Origin: Schistosoma mansoni | Taxonomy: Eukaryota > Platyhelminthes > Trematoda > Strigeidida > Schistosomatidae | Assembly (NCBI RefSeq): GCF_000237925.1 | Contig: NC_031495.1 | Location: 28,960,679-29,024,678, forward strand | Length of the DNA: 64,000 nucleotides | Direction of reading: 5' to 3' | Part shown: one piece after another, positions 10,166 to 21,155 of the stretch | Layout: the number at the start of each line of letters is the position of its first letter | How positions within the stretch are numbered: position 1 is the first letter of the stretch | Made by a program: the position numbers and the translations under genes | The notes under the pieces: model-generated | The model's database searches: none | The model's input: only the letters and a program-made list of their open reading frames with translations | Told to the model about the DNA's origin: nothing

Positions 10166-11232
10166 TAAAATGCTGACCATTTCTAAGCGTTTAGGTTAGG
10201 GCGATAACGAACGTCATTGATGATTATGTAACAGATCATAGACTATAAGGGGCTTTCTAGAAATAATAAGGGAAAACAAAAAGAAGAGGTCGTTGTGTAC
10301 GTAACTTGTTCAACTAAAGTGGATAGTGATATGATCTATTCACATTCACATATTTCAGTTTCACTAGGTTTGTACTGTGAACACAATTGTGAAAATTATG
10401 GAGTTAGCTCAATTAGGGAGCAAAATCTGGTTACTTATTATGAAGACATGGTCTAAATGTAACTGAATACGTTGGTAATATTGGAACAGATATGTTTCTA
10501 GAAATGAGCGATACATAATTATATTATTTTCACTTTTTTCCTTCCAAAGCAGATTCAAAGCAGAAAACAGAGAATGTGAAGTAACAAAAGTTGCAACAAC
10601 TTTACTAATTCATCTGAGATTTTTAAAAAAATCGTGGTTAAGTATCAACCAGAGATTTATTATAACATGACATAATTGCTTCTTATAGTTACACCCAATG
10701 GATTTCTTACCTAGTTTGCTTTACAACTGGCTAATATTTGTTTATGAACTCTGAATATATATATCGGTTATTGATCTTATATGTCATTCTTGATAAAGAA
10801 TATCGTTTACATATGGAAAATGTGTTCAGTTAACGCCCAACATCCCATTTATTACTATTTAAAGACTAATAACACTGTATTGTATGTTTGGTAGATAGAT
10901 GCAACAGTTAAAATATAGCAATTCGTAATTATCCAATTTAATAGCTGTATTGTAAATTTAAGAGTTCGATTAACAAAACTTAGTATTTGCTACTCGTTAG
11001 TGACTAGTTATTTGCATAACTCAGCCTACATCGACTGAATCGATCAAATAGCTATAATTTTAATTCCTACATCTCTTCTCAACATAGTAAAGTGAATAAC
11101 TATTAATTGTTGAGAGCATTATCCCAAACGTTTATCATTTCACAGAGTGATTTCGAGTGATATTTAACTTAAGAAGTTTTGAAATATTTGTTAGAAATTT
11201 TGGTTTACAGTTCACTGTAAACAGTTTTACTT
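10166..11232. other. Unannotated AT-rich non-coding stretch
   Basis: No gene or recognised repeat. Confidence 0.4.
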
Positions 11233-11308
11233 ATTTCGATAGTGTAATAAAAAGATGCAGATTATCAGAATTGTGATAATCTTCGTCTTCTTATTACACT
11301 ATCGAAAT
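11233..11308. repeat. Near-perfect palindrome of Penelope-type terminal sequence
   Basis: Arms starting ATTTCGATAGTGTAATAA and ending TTATTACACTATCGAAAT (about 34 bases each, with one or two mismatches) flank an 8-base loop. The right arm and its continuation (ATTTATCAAAAGAGCTAATT) match the Penelope terminal block at 8530-8600. It looks like two inverted Penelope ends fused back to back. Confidence 0.75.
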
Positions 11309-11483
11309 TTATCAAAAGAGCTAATTGCTTTAAAAGTCTTACTTATAACATTAAACTATGTAAAGGCTCTTCTAAATCTAATATTAACCAGTGTATAGTT
11401 TTCTATTTATTTAATTTCTATAATAACATTTTGTCAAGTTTATTTTGATTGATAATTGTTTATATTTATGGAAAGGTAAATGA
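11309..11483 (+). repeat. Penelope-type flank and unannotated spacer
   Basis: The first 40 or so bases continue the Penelope terminal block seen at 8560-8600. The remainder shows nothing recognisable. Confidence 0.4.
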
Positions 11484-11930
11484 TTGACTCATTTCAACTA
11501 TATAAAAATTACTAAAATCTCCACAAAATCCCCTTCTGATAATGATCATATGCTCACTAGTGACTGGTTTCAAGAGGTATTTTCTGGAGTTCTAGTGAGA
11601 AGCAGTAACCAGTGGAGTTCATCCAGGTCTGTTGGGAGATATCAACTCACTGAAGACATTGGTGAATGGTTGCTCAACTTCCTGGATTGGTTGAAATTAG
11701 ACATTAACACCGTTGGATACCGGCTCAGTGGTCTAGAGGTAAAGCGCTCGCGCGCGAGACTGATAGGTCCCGCGTTCGAGTCTCGTGAGGCGGGATCGTG
11801 GATGCGCACTGATGAGGAGTCCCACAATAGGACGAAAAGGCCGTCCAGTGTTTCCAGGTTTCTCATGGTGGTCTAGCTTCAATTGACTCATGATTTCAAC
11901 TATATAAATGATTTTGGTTAAATCTTACAT
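11484..11930 (+). mobile_element. Family-B hammerhead repeat, tandem (about 1.1 units), copy C
   Basis: The tail block TTGACTCATTTCAACTATAT at 11484 recurs at 11883 as TTGACTCATGATTTCAACTA, 399 bp later. The locus is therefore slightly more than one monomer of about 400 bp in tandem. It shows a unique region (11530-11690), the leader, a well-kept tRNA-like head (box A-like GTGGTCTAGAGGTAAAGCGC, box B-like GCGTTCGAGTCTC), the hammerhead, and the tail. Confidence 0.75.
11806..11851 (+). ncRNA. Hammerhead ribozyme relic, family B copy C
   Basis: Stem I (GCACTG/CAGTGT) and stem II (GTCC/GGAC) are intact, but the first core base is changed (CTGAGGA has become ATGAGGA) and GAAAC reads GAAAA. Loss of C3 is expected to abolish cleavage. 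Confidence 0.65.
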
Positions 11931-12070
11931 TTTTCATTATGACATACAACTTTCTCAAAAATTGATATTATAAGTGTATAAAAACAGCAACTGGATATCA
12001 CTTTTTAATTTTATGTCCTTATGTGAAAGAAAGATAACAATTATTTTTATGTTCAATTAATAGATAATTA

Positions 12071-12162
12071 GAAGAGATTTTGTGGAGATTTCAGTATTTT
12101 CATAGTTGAAATCATGACTCAATTGAAGCTAGACCACCATGGAAAACCTGGAAGCACTGGAT
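12071..12162 (-). mobile_element. Family-B repeat, 3' fragment
   Basis: On the minus strand it runs from ATCCAGTGCTTCCAGG through GGTGGTCTAGCTTCAATTG to the AAATCTCCACAAAATC tail. The head and the ribozyme core are missing. Confidence 0.75.
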
Positions 12163-13080
12163 AACTATTAATTATTGAATGTAGAGATAATTTTCTTAGA
12201 TCATTTTTAAAACAGTTTTGATTATATACATGAAAGTAATTAGATCTAGTGTATAGTTTTGTTTTGTTCTTGTTTTCTGACCCATAAAACGTAATAAAAT
12301 CAACGACCAGCAGTGATTTCTACTTTATGATACAATAATGTTTACCACTTTTTGGGAATCTTAAGTATGATTGATTTCAGATAAATAATTTGTGTAGATT
12401 ATACAAATGAATTTCCACTATGGACAATGGTTACTTACGAGTAGTATGTAGATTAGGGTTGATCTTCAAGTTAAAGGATATTCTAGCGAGATTTATAATG
12501 AGGTTCTAAATTTAATGGTATCAGATTGGCAAAATATATAAAGCAAAGGGATTTATAAATTTAATAATTTTTGATAGATAAACAAAGTCTACTTTATAAA
12601 GTAAATAAAACTTAAGTTTCATTTAGAATTCAAGACAAAATATTCCCATCATCTACTTTGTTCGATCTGATCATGGACATATTGTTAGGAGTAACCTTTT
12701 CCTCTTCTAACTTCTCCACACATAATTGTTTGGTCTGAGATATTATTATTAATCATGGAAACCATATGTGCTATAATAGTAGTCAAAATAATGGCAAGAA
12801 ACTAAATATTACGAGTTAAGTATAACGTTAGCTTAGCGTTATAAATTTGAACTCAGGCAATATTTTTATAATATTTATGAGACAGTAGAAAATATCTCAT
12901 GAAATATGGTTTAATCCAAATAAAATGTAACATTACTTAAATATGTAGAAGCACTTTAAGAATACATATTGATTGAAATGTCGAAGTGATAAATGTTAAT
13001 CACCAATTTTTTAATAACAAAGATGGTGACATTAGATGTATCTATCCAACGTACTCTCACAAACCATTACAACTTTTTGT
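12163..13080. other. Unannotated AT-rich non-coding stretch
   Basis: No gene or recognised repeat. Confidence 0.4.
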
Positions 13081-14890
13081 CTTCTGATTCCTACTTACTT
13101 ATTCGTGTTACCATTCGTAGAGAACCACAGGGCGTCCACGAGCATTTTCCATCCAACTCTGCTGTTATTACACTCTTGATTTGTTTGATGACCATCCTGA
13201 TTTCTTCGATCGTTTGTGGATTGACATCTGTGGGAAGGTTTGTAGGTGTGGTTTCAAGATCCTCCTGGTTCAACGAAGCTGGTCTATTTGAGAGTCCCTC
13301 AATGTGCTTTATCTATCTGGTACTCTGTCCTTGAATTTCAATGATTAGCTTGCCTTCTTTGTCCTTGACCGGTCTCTCTGGTTTACCATATTTCCCTACC
13401 AGTTTCTTCGTACTGCCATACAGTTGTTTCATATTTCTTTCTCTCACAGCCTTTTCCACTGTTGTTTCTAGGTCTTCCATGTATTTCTGCTAGTCGGTTC
13501 TAATGCTCCTCTTCACTTGCTTGTCTGCTTCAGTGTGCTCAGCTTGTACCTTGACTTCCTTTGCATTTTTTCGACTGCTGTTAATTGCTGTCTTCTGGTT
13601 CTTCCTTTCTTGAATCTTGTGCAGCGTTTTCATAGAGATCCATTCCTTATGAGGATGCTTATTGCAGCCCAGAACCCTGTGACTCGTTGGAGTTAGTGCT
13701 TCTTCGATCTACTTCCAATTGTCCTGCATACTAGTTTCTTCTTCTTTCAGTAGACCATGTGAGGCTTGGAACCTGTTGTTGAGAGTTATCTTGAATTTGC
13801 TGAGTTTGTCGGTATGTCGAAGGAAAGGTGTATTGAGTCTTTGTAATGCTGTTTCCACAGTTGTCCAGTGTTTCGTTAACTTCAGTTTCACCTTGGCAAC
13901 CACAAGTTGGAGGTGATCTGAAGCTATGTCAGCTCATCTCCTGATTCTCACGTCTTCCATTGTCCCTATGAATTTTTTACTGATGTGAATATGATCGATC
14001 TGATTCTCTGTAGTATGATCTGGTGAGATACATATAGTTTTGTGTATGCATTTGTGTGAGAGTATTGTGCCACCTATAACCAGATTGTTGAATGCACATA
14101 GATTTGCAAATCTTTCATCATTCTCGTTCATGTCTCTCAGTCTATGGATGTCGTCCCATGACATTTTGATACCTGGTGTTGTCCATTCCGACTTTGGCGC
14201 TTACGTCTCCCATCGAGATTGTCAGATTAGTTCCTTGGTACTTCACCATGATCGATTTCAACCTCTCGTAGAACTGGTATTTATCGTCGTCATTGTTATC
14301 AGTGGTGGTTGTATAACGCTGGATAACATTCATTGTGATTTCTCACTTCTTTGTTTTGAAGATGTTTTGATGATCCAGGATCCATGAGATTCCCATCCTA
14401 AAACTGAATTTTGTGCTTCTTTGGACAGCATCATAGCAACCCCCTGAGTGTGTGGGTCGTTTTTTTCTTCGTGAGCAGAGTGCAGCAACATCTCTCTCGA
14501 ATCTATTCTATTCTGTCCAGGTTGGGTTCAATTGACTTCACTGATTCCGTGCACACCAAGTTGTATTTGCTCATTTCTGTAGGCATTTGGTTGGTCCTTT
14601 CTGTTACACACATTTTCCGAGCATTCCATGTACCTATATTTATTGCTGTTTTGGTTTGGTTGTTAGAAGTGGCATCGGTCTCGTGACTTGCAAAGGATCT
14701 TGTCTTTCATCATGAGGCATCATAATTCTCCCTTCAACTTGGAGGACAGAGTTTAAGCGGTTTGATTTGTCTACTCTGGTTAGCGTTTTTTAGCAAGGTT
14801 GTTTTGTACATAATGGGGTTGCTGACCCCATACGCAACTGTCCTTCTTTGTGTGGGCTTTGGGTCGGGAGTAGCCTTAGAAGAGTTATAG
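13081..14890 (-). pseudogene. RTE/SR2-like retrotransposon, internally deleted, endonuclease plus start of RT region
   Basis: Read on the minus strand it begins with an IGTWNARKM block near 14640, the first motif of the apurinic-type endonuclease. LTISMGDVSAKVGMDN (near 14215) and RFANLCAFNNLVIGGT (near 14085) follow, then DHTTENQIDHI (near 14000), the linker with KHWTTVETALQR (near 13860), and TIEEIRMVIKQIKS (near 13190), the lead-in to the reverse transcriptase. At about 13160 it jumps directly to the element's extreme C-terminal block (VGWKMLV, in a shifted frame) and the AATAAGTAAGTAGG-like 3' end. The whole reverse transcriptase is thus deleted, with a short shared CAG or GAG at the junction. 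Several frameshifts and stops make it inactive. Confidence 0.8.
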
Positions 14891-17800
14891 GCAGAGTTTC
14901 CTTCTAATTCAGATATCTGAAAAACTTACAAGTACTAGTGTGTGTTTATTTTAAACTCTATGCTGATTGTAATATTAAAACCACGCACCTGAATTTTGGT
15001 TGCAACGACAAATTCTGGATTTGTACAAAATAAAATTCACGCGTTTCATTCCCTTTAAAATGTTTTGTAAAACTATTAGGATTTCGGGAAAATAATCCGG
15101 GTTTTCAACTGCAAAAATTTGAACCGATGAAAACCAGCTATAGGACTATTCATTGATTAAATCAAGTAGAGAAAAAGGTTAATATCAGTATCAAACAATA
15201 GTAATCATCTTAAAATTCTACTGAATAGCAAAAGTAATAAACAATGTCCTATTTAGACGACAGTTCTGAAAGTTTCACTAGAGTTAAAATACATGATATG
15301 GACAGAATTTCGTTTATAAATCTGTGGGTTTTGAGACGTAAATGGAATCACTTGTTAAAGATCTGGTGTACCTTACTTTAAATACGCCCCTAATCATAAG
15401 ATCGGGATGACATAAAATCTTGCGTTATCTCTGCATGGTTGAAAAAATTCCGAGAAAAAATCTATTTATGGATTTAAGTTTTCCTACACTCAGCCCATGA
15501 GCGTAAATATATTTTGTGCCGGCTTTTATATAATTCATTTGCTTTCTGACTTTATGGAAGAATTGCCTTTTGAATTTTCTCAAGCTATGAAAACAAATAG
15601 TTTCTTTAAAATTCAGCGGGTGGGTGAAATGCTCGGTTCCCTTTTCATTTTCATGAGCTTTAATTTATGGTTGGCACAGCGATTATTGTGATCTACGGTA
15701 CTAAGTTCTATTATCTAGATTGTCTTGCTAATGTTTTACGAAGTGACAAAATAATATCAGCTACCCGTGTTGTGAAAAGCTCGTATACAAGGACTGATAC
15801 GGTTAACCCGAAAAATTCAAGGTGTATTATGACTCGAAACCTATAATTGCTCAGACCAACACGGGATTATTTTGTAAACAATGTGAAAATATCATAAACT
15901 TTACTCAAATACAAACTGTTAGATGTAAAATTTATGAGAATAAAAAAATCAATGAACTGACAAAAAAGAGGTTCAGTCAGGAAACTGTAGGAAATGTGGA
16001 TTTAGAGAAGCCGAACTTAACGTTAAGAAAATGAAAAAACTCATATACGACTACACGGACGTTCTCGGCTGCTAATTTGAATACAACGTGAAAAAGAAAC
16101 AAGTACAGTTAGGATTTGTAAGAAAAGGTTTGTATCAATCAGTTTTCATTCTACGACTCATGCATGTCTAAAATCAACTCACACTATGGTTTAGTAAAGT
16201 TTACATGTTGAGGTAAACTTTTCCTAAGATAAATTATACGTTTTTACTAGTATTACTCGTTCGAATTTGTGAAAATAATGTCCTCAAACTATCAAACATG
16301 TTATTAGAATGAAGCAAATGTTTAGTTCCTGAATAAACCTCCACGTTTAGTCCCTTATCTTTTGTAATTTCGTCACCTTGGAGCCAACAAAAAGGGGGAT
16401 TATTATACGATTTTAACATTTCGATTATCATTCACGTATCTTGAAACGATTTCAGGATTTTATTAAGAAGGATGTCATTACTTTCTCTGATGTAGCTGGT
16501 CGAATTTATATACAGGTTACTCGAAGAACGAAATTTGACTAGCATAGTAAAAATCATATTCCTTATGTAAACCAGTGTAAAATTATCAAAGGTTGCTGAT
16601 GATTTATGGAAGTGAAAGTGGCAGAAGGAATGAAACTGAACATAAATGAACAACAGTCATTTGTAGATGTGCTACTCATTCATTTGTCTGTAATGGAAGT
16701 TGAGTGATGTTGAAAGTGAGGGTCGTTTACCTTTCGATATTGGATATTGGAGAAAATGACAACAACATCCAAATGAAACGGTTAAAAACTAGTTTTACTG
16801 ATGTACTTTCATTTTGAACTTCAGGGAAACAACATATCAGTCCTACTGTTAGCCCTTATTTATCTTTTGATTGCAAACGATTTCAAGACTAGAAGGACCA
16901 CACTACGTTAACTACACTAAAAAGTATCAAAGAGAAACGGAGTTATGGGTCCTGTGATTCAGCCTTAAGCAAATCTAAAACAACCAGTGAAATATACACT
17001 ATTTTGCGCCAGTTTTCAAAAAACAGATTATTTGCCAAGACTATCAGTTGGCTCGACATGATTTATTCGACATGTACATGTTGCCATAAGTCATGCGTCA
17101 TTTTCATGCAAAACACATAACAGATAACTGTTAGAACAGTTTGGGTTGAACAACAGTTGTTTACAGGATCGTGTTTCACCTACACTGGTACAGCGATTCG
17201 TTAAACACTCTCAAATAACAGATTCACATACAAAAACCACTTCACAAATAAGTTCGACTACGACCGTAACAAAAAAGGAAACCGAAAACCAATTAAAAAA
17301 CATTTACCAACCCCTCAGAAGTTTGATGTCACCACACTTAAGTTAAAAATAAAATTAATTACTTATGAGCACTTAATAACCCTCTGCATAACGTTGCTAA
17401 GATTTAATCAACAAACGATGATGTTTTAAGCGAACAAACAAATTTTTTGTGTCATGATTCAAATACATGATTGAAATAGAAAAATCAAAAATAAGTTATA
17501 TTAGCATCATGCTGCCAAAATATGAAATAAGAATTTTTTAGATCACTTTTAAAGTTTGGTGTACGGCACTCTTTCAAAAGTTTTCGGTGTGTTTTTGGTT
17601 TGCATGTTGTTCCTTAATTTAATTCGTGTGTGAATTCACGTCTGTGCGCATACGCGTTGGATAAAAACTAAAGCTACATGTTCTCAGTGCATACGTGTTT
17701 ATATATTTTGAATCGGTATTACGGTTCAGTCCTCGGAAATCCTGCATTTCCACATTATGATGGCTTAAGATCGCATTGTATCAGTTGCAATTTTGTCACC

Positions 17801-19199
17801 GAATCACAAGGACTGATTCAGTGATTTTCTTTTGTTTATTGCTATGCTCAGATAAGTCCGTTGAACGAACGTTAGTTACATGTGAGCTTTTTGATGACAT
17901 ATTGCAAACTTTCTTAAAATGGGATTTTGCCAATTTTAACGAAACTTTCGTAAAATTCTGGGGGGGGAACGTGAGTTAACTACGATAACTAGAATTAATC
18001 GAGTTAATATCTCGATCAAGAAAACCTGGAGCATTTCAGTTGAAGGCAGATAGGACTAGGTGAAGGCAATTAAAAGCATTTTATTTGAAATTTGCAATAA
18101 GTTAGGAATGAAGTACAAATGTACCACCATTTCGTACGAATACCACGCAAACTACTCAAACTTCTGTACAATAGTTTATATAAACAGGTAGATTTGTCGG
18201 CTTAGATCATCACCAATCTTTGCCACGAGTACGTCTCAGTTTGTATTAAATTATTTCTGATCATAAATACACAGCATAAATATGGTTCAGTATTTCAGAT
18301 CTAATTGCTAAAGAAATGATAGCTTCGTTATTCAAGTACGAAAGTCTTTTAGAGTAGAAGGATGCTTCTACGTTACTTCTAAAATATACGAAGTCAGCGT
18401 GCATAACATACATTACATCCTCTTCTGACTAGACTTATGATTCGTGAAAAATACTTTCATGTATTTTTCACGGTCTGTGTATGACCAGCAATCATCGGTG
18501 TGATCAACAAATAGTCGGTTATATTGGATGACTCCTCAGGGTTATACTAGTGTTATAGAAAGCCTATATCAGTCATTTAATTTGTATGTATTTACCTGTT
18601 AAATTGTCAGCGATTAGTTCAGTATTTGAACGATTGCCTCAGATAATCGACGTAATGGCTTGTCAGTTTAGCAGATGAAATCCTGTCCTTGATCACTTAT
18701 CATATGAAATTTCTTACCAGAAAAATACATATACCATTAAAAGGAACAACAAACACCCCTTAAATTGAAAAAAGCTGCTGTCTACCCTTTATGAGCTATA
18801 TGAAAGTGCCTAACACAGGCTACTCGTACTGTTAAACTCTATCTGTGCCCACTATGGATGGGTCAGTAGGTGAAACAAGCTTTTTAGTAAGTAGAAATAT
18901 CCTCAAGAAGCTTCAATGTGTTTTTTATGTATCTTTGTGACATTGTTTTCATCCAAATGTTCCACTAGTAAAATATTCGAACAGTACAGGTAGCAGTTGT
19001 GTTAAGTTGGAAATAACTCCTGAAGTGTAGTGCACTATTCCTCGATCATAGTAATCACAAGTTCGTGTTTATGATGCTTGAATCGTTTGAGCTAAACGGG
19101 TAACATCAGAATTAAAGCTTTTCAAATCTAGATGGTAATGTTACTCATTTATCAAATACATATTCGTGTACTCGGCATTGAGCCATACTTTACTTTTAA
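14891..19199. other. Unannotated region upstream of the BBS9 gene
   Basis: About 4.3 kb with no recognised gene or repeat. Short open frames (for example 15497-15691, 15822-16034, 17146-17346) have no detectable motif and no supporting splice pattern. A short run of eight G at about 17960 is notable in such AT-rich DNA. Confidence 0.4.
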
Positions 19200-20015
19200 G
19201 AGATAGTGGCATTACCTGGCTTTTCAACTTTAGCTTACGTCATGCTTCGCAGATTGTTTGAAACCCGAGAGGGATTGACTCATAAGAAGCAGGGTACTTT
19301 ATGTCATAGTCAAGAATGTATTGGTGATATCTTCACTCTTCCATGCCACCAAATTTTAGAGCACCGCTACACTCGTTGCATACCGACAATCGTTGTTTCT
19401 CAATATGAGGACTACCTTTGGCACTCTGAATAGGACTATTCTCTCACATTGTCTGTTGAAGAAGGGTGTGGCTGTGAATTTTACCAACATCTTGAAGGTT
19501 CTGTACACAAACACGCCAGTCAGAGTGAGGGCATGCAAACATCTCTTCCCATTGTTGCATTCAAGTAGTGGGATTAGACAGAGCCGTTCAATCTCACAAT
19601 TCCTCCTCCACTTTACGATGGATGACGTTCTGGAGACAGCTGTGATGGAAGTAAGTGTTGTTTTTGGTGGTGGTGTGGATTTGTTACTTGGAGGAGGAGT
19701 CTTCTACGTCGAGTATGAGAATGATATTGTCCCACTGCTCAATGTGACTGAAGCCATGCAATCCTCACTTAATCAGTTGACAATGAGTGTCTGTAGGTAT
19801 GACATGCGCTTAACAGCTTCTCAGCACAAAGGACCTTTACAAGACTTTCAGGAGCCTATGTCTGCACTCACTGTTGGTAGTGAGCAGTTGGAGGTAGTCG
19901 ATAATTCCTCGTATCTGGGTAGTTGTGCAATTGTTTGTGGTGGCGTGAGTGATGAGATGAATTCATTTATAGTGAAAGCCAGAATGTTTAATGTTAATGT
20001 GAGTCATCTTTTGTT
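19200..20015 (+). pseudogene. Non-LTR retrotransposon reverse transcriptase relic
   Basis: The blocks run in order: LRRLFETREGLT (about 19245), IFTLPCHQILEHRYT (about 19330), a domain with LLKKGVAVNFTNILKVLYTN (about 19460), SSSGIRQSRSISQF (about 19570), then YENDIVPLL (about 19715) where the catalytic Y/F-A-D-D motif should be. A YLGSC..GGGVSDEMNSFIVKAR block ends it. The G(V/I)RQG motif has lost its last G and the ADD triad is replaced by END, so it cannot be an active enzyme. One 213-codon frame is still open. I cannot place the clade more precisely than a flatworm non-LTR element distinct from the RTE copies nearby. Confidence 0.7.
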
Positions 20016-21155
20016 TTTCGTGATGTTAATCTGACTGCTATGCGTCGGTAAGAGCAGTTTTGTCCTGTGTTTGTGAAACCTCAAACATCATTGGATGGTC
20101 CAAGTCTCATATCTGCGACCTAGCGATTGAAATTCGATCGCCTTAATCATTTCATAAGAAATGATGTACACACTGTGCTAACCTAAGATTTTTTTGAAAA
20201 TTATTTACCTTTAGTAACAAGGACAGAGACAAACTTACCTATAAAGTAATACTGTTGTCTAATCGCTAGTGGTATGAACTAATTGGATCAACTAATGAAA
20301 AACAACGTTATTTTCGCGAGTTGATTTGGACTCTGTTTAATTCGTATTTTGATTCTTCTCATCAAATGTCCCACTCATAGTTTCATAAGTGTGTAATTTT
20401 TAGAATTGTCTGCTTAACTATTTCAATATAACTATGTTAATAAAATTATTCGGAAGGTAATACCCATTTTCCATATATCATTTAAATAACAATTTGACCC
20501 GATGTGATACCTTGTAGTGATTCCCACTTTCTACTTTTTGATTACTTTTTAACCTGCTGTTTTATATTTTTCCTCATTATTCTCATATAGTACAAAGATT
20601 TTCATTATTTCATCTATTCCGTTGATTAAAATCCTACTTTTTCTGAGGATGTTCATATTTTTAACTGTATAAAATTTACAGTCCACTTGCTCTAACTGAT
20701 ATTTTGTTTAGTGTCAGGTTGCTAAGAGATTTACGAATCGACATTTTCACATCGCTCAGCTATCGAGTTGTGCACATCAGTTATATGTATTTAATTTCCT
20801 TTTATATAGAGGTCATTTCTCTTTCAATTCTGATCTAAGCGTTTATGTGAAATCTATAAATAATTGTTAAATATTCATTTATCGTAGTTATTTGCCTATT
20901 TGGATAGTGTCATTAATAATAATATTTTCACAACACCTTCCTTTAGATGCCTGTACTGAACGGACAATTTTTCATACATATCAACTTATGAATTTACCGG
21001 ATTGTCTCATCTCCTTCAGTTAAATGATAATTATTCATTGTAGTAAAAAAAACTCGGTTATTTTCAGTTACAATCCTATTGAAATATTTATCAAACTCTG
21101 AGGTATGCAGCGAATATTGTTTATCGTACACCTTCCATTTACAAAATAATTTCTA
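20016..21155. other. 5' flank of BBS9, presumed promoter region
   Basis: AT-rich, with no recognised repeat or upstream exon. The BBS9 promoter should lie here, but no specific element can be supported. Confidence 0.4.

Noticed and set aside
12993-14387. Plus-strand open frames opposite the RTE copy
   Set aside because: They are antisense shadows of the retrotransposon endonuclease.
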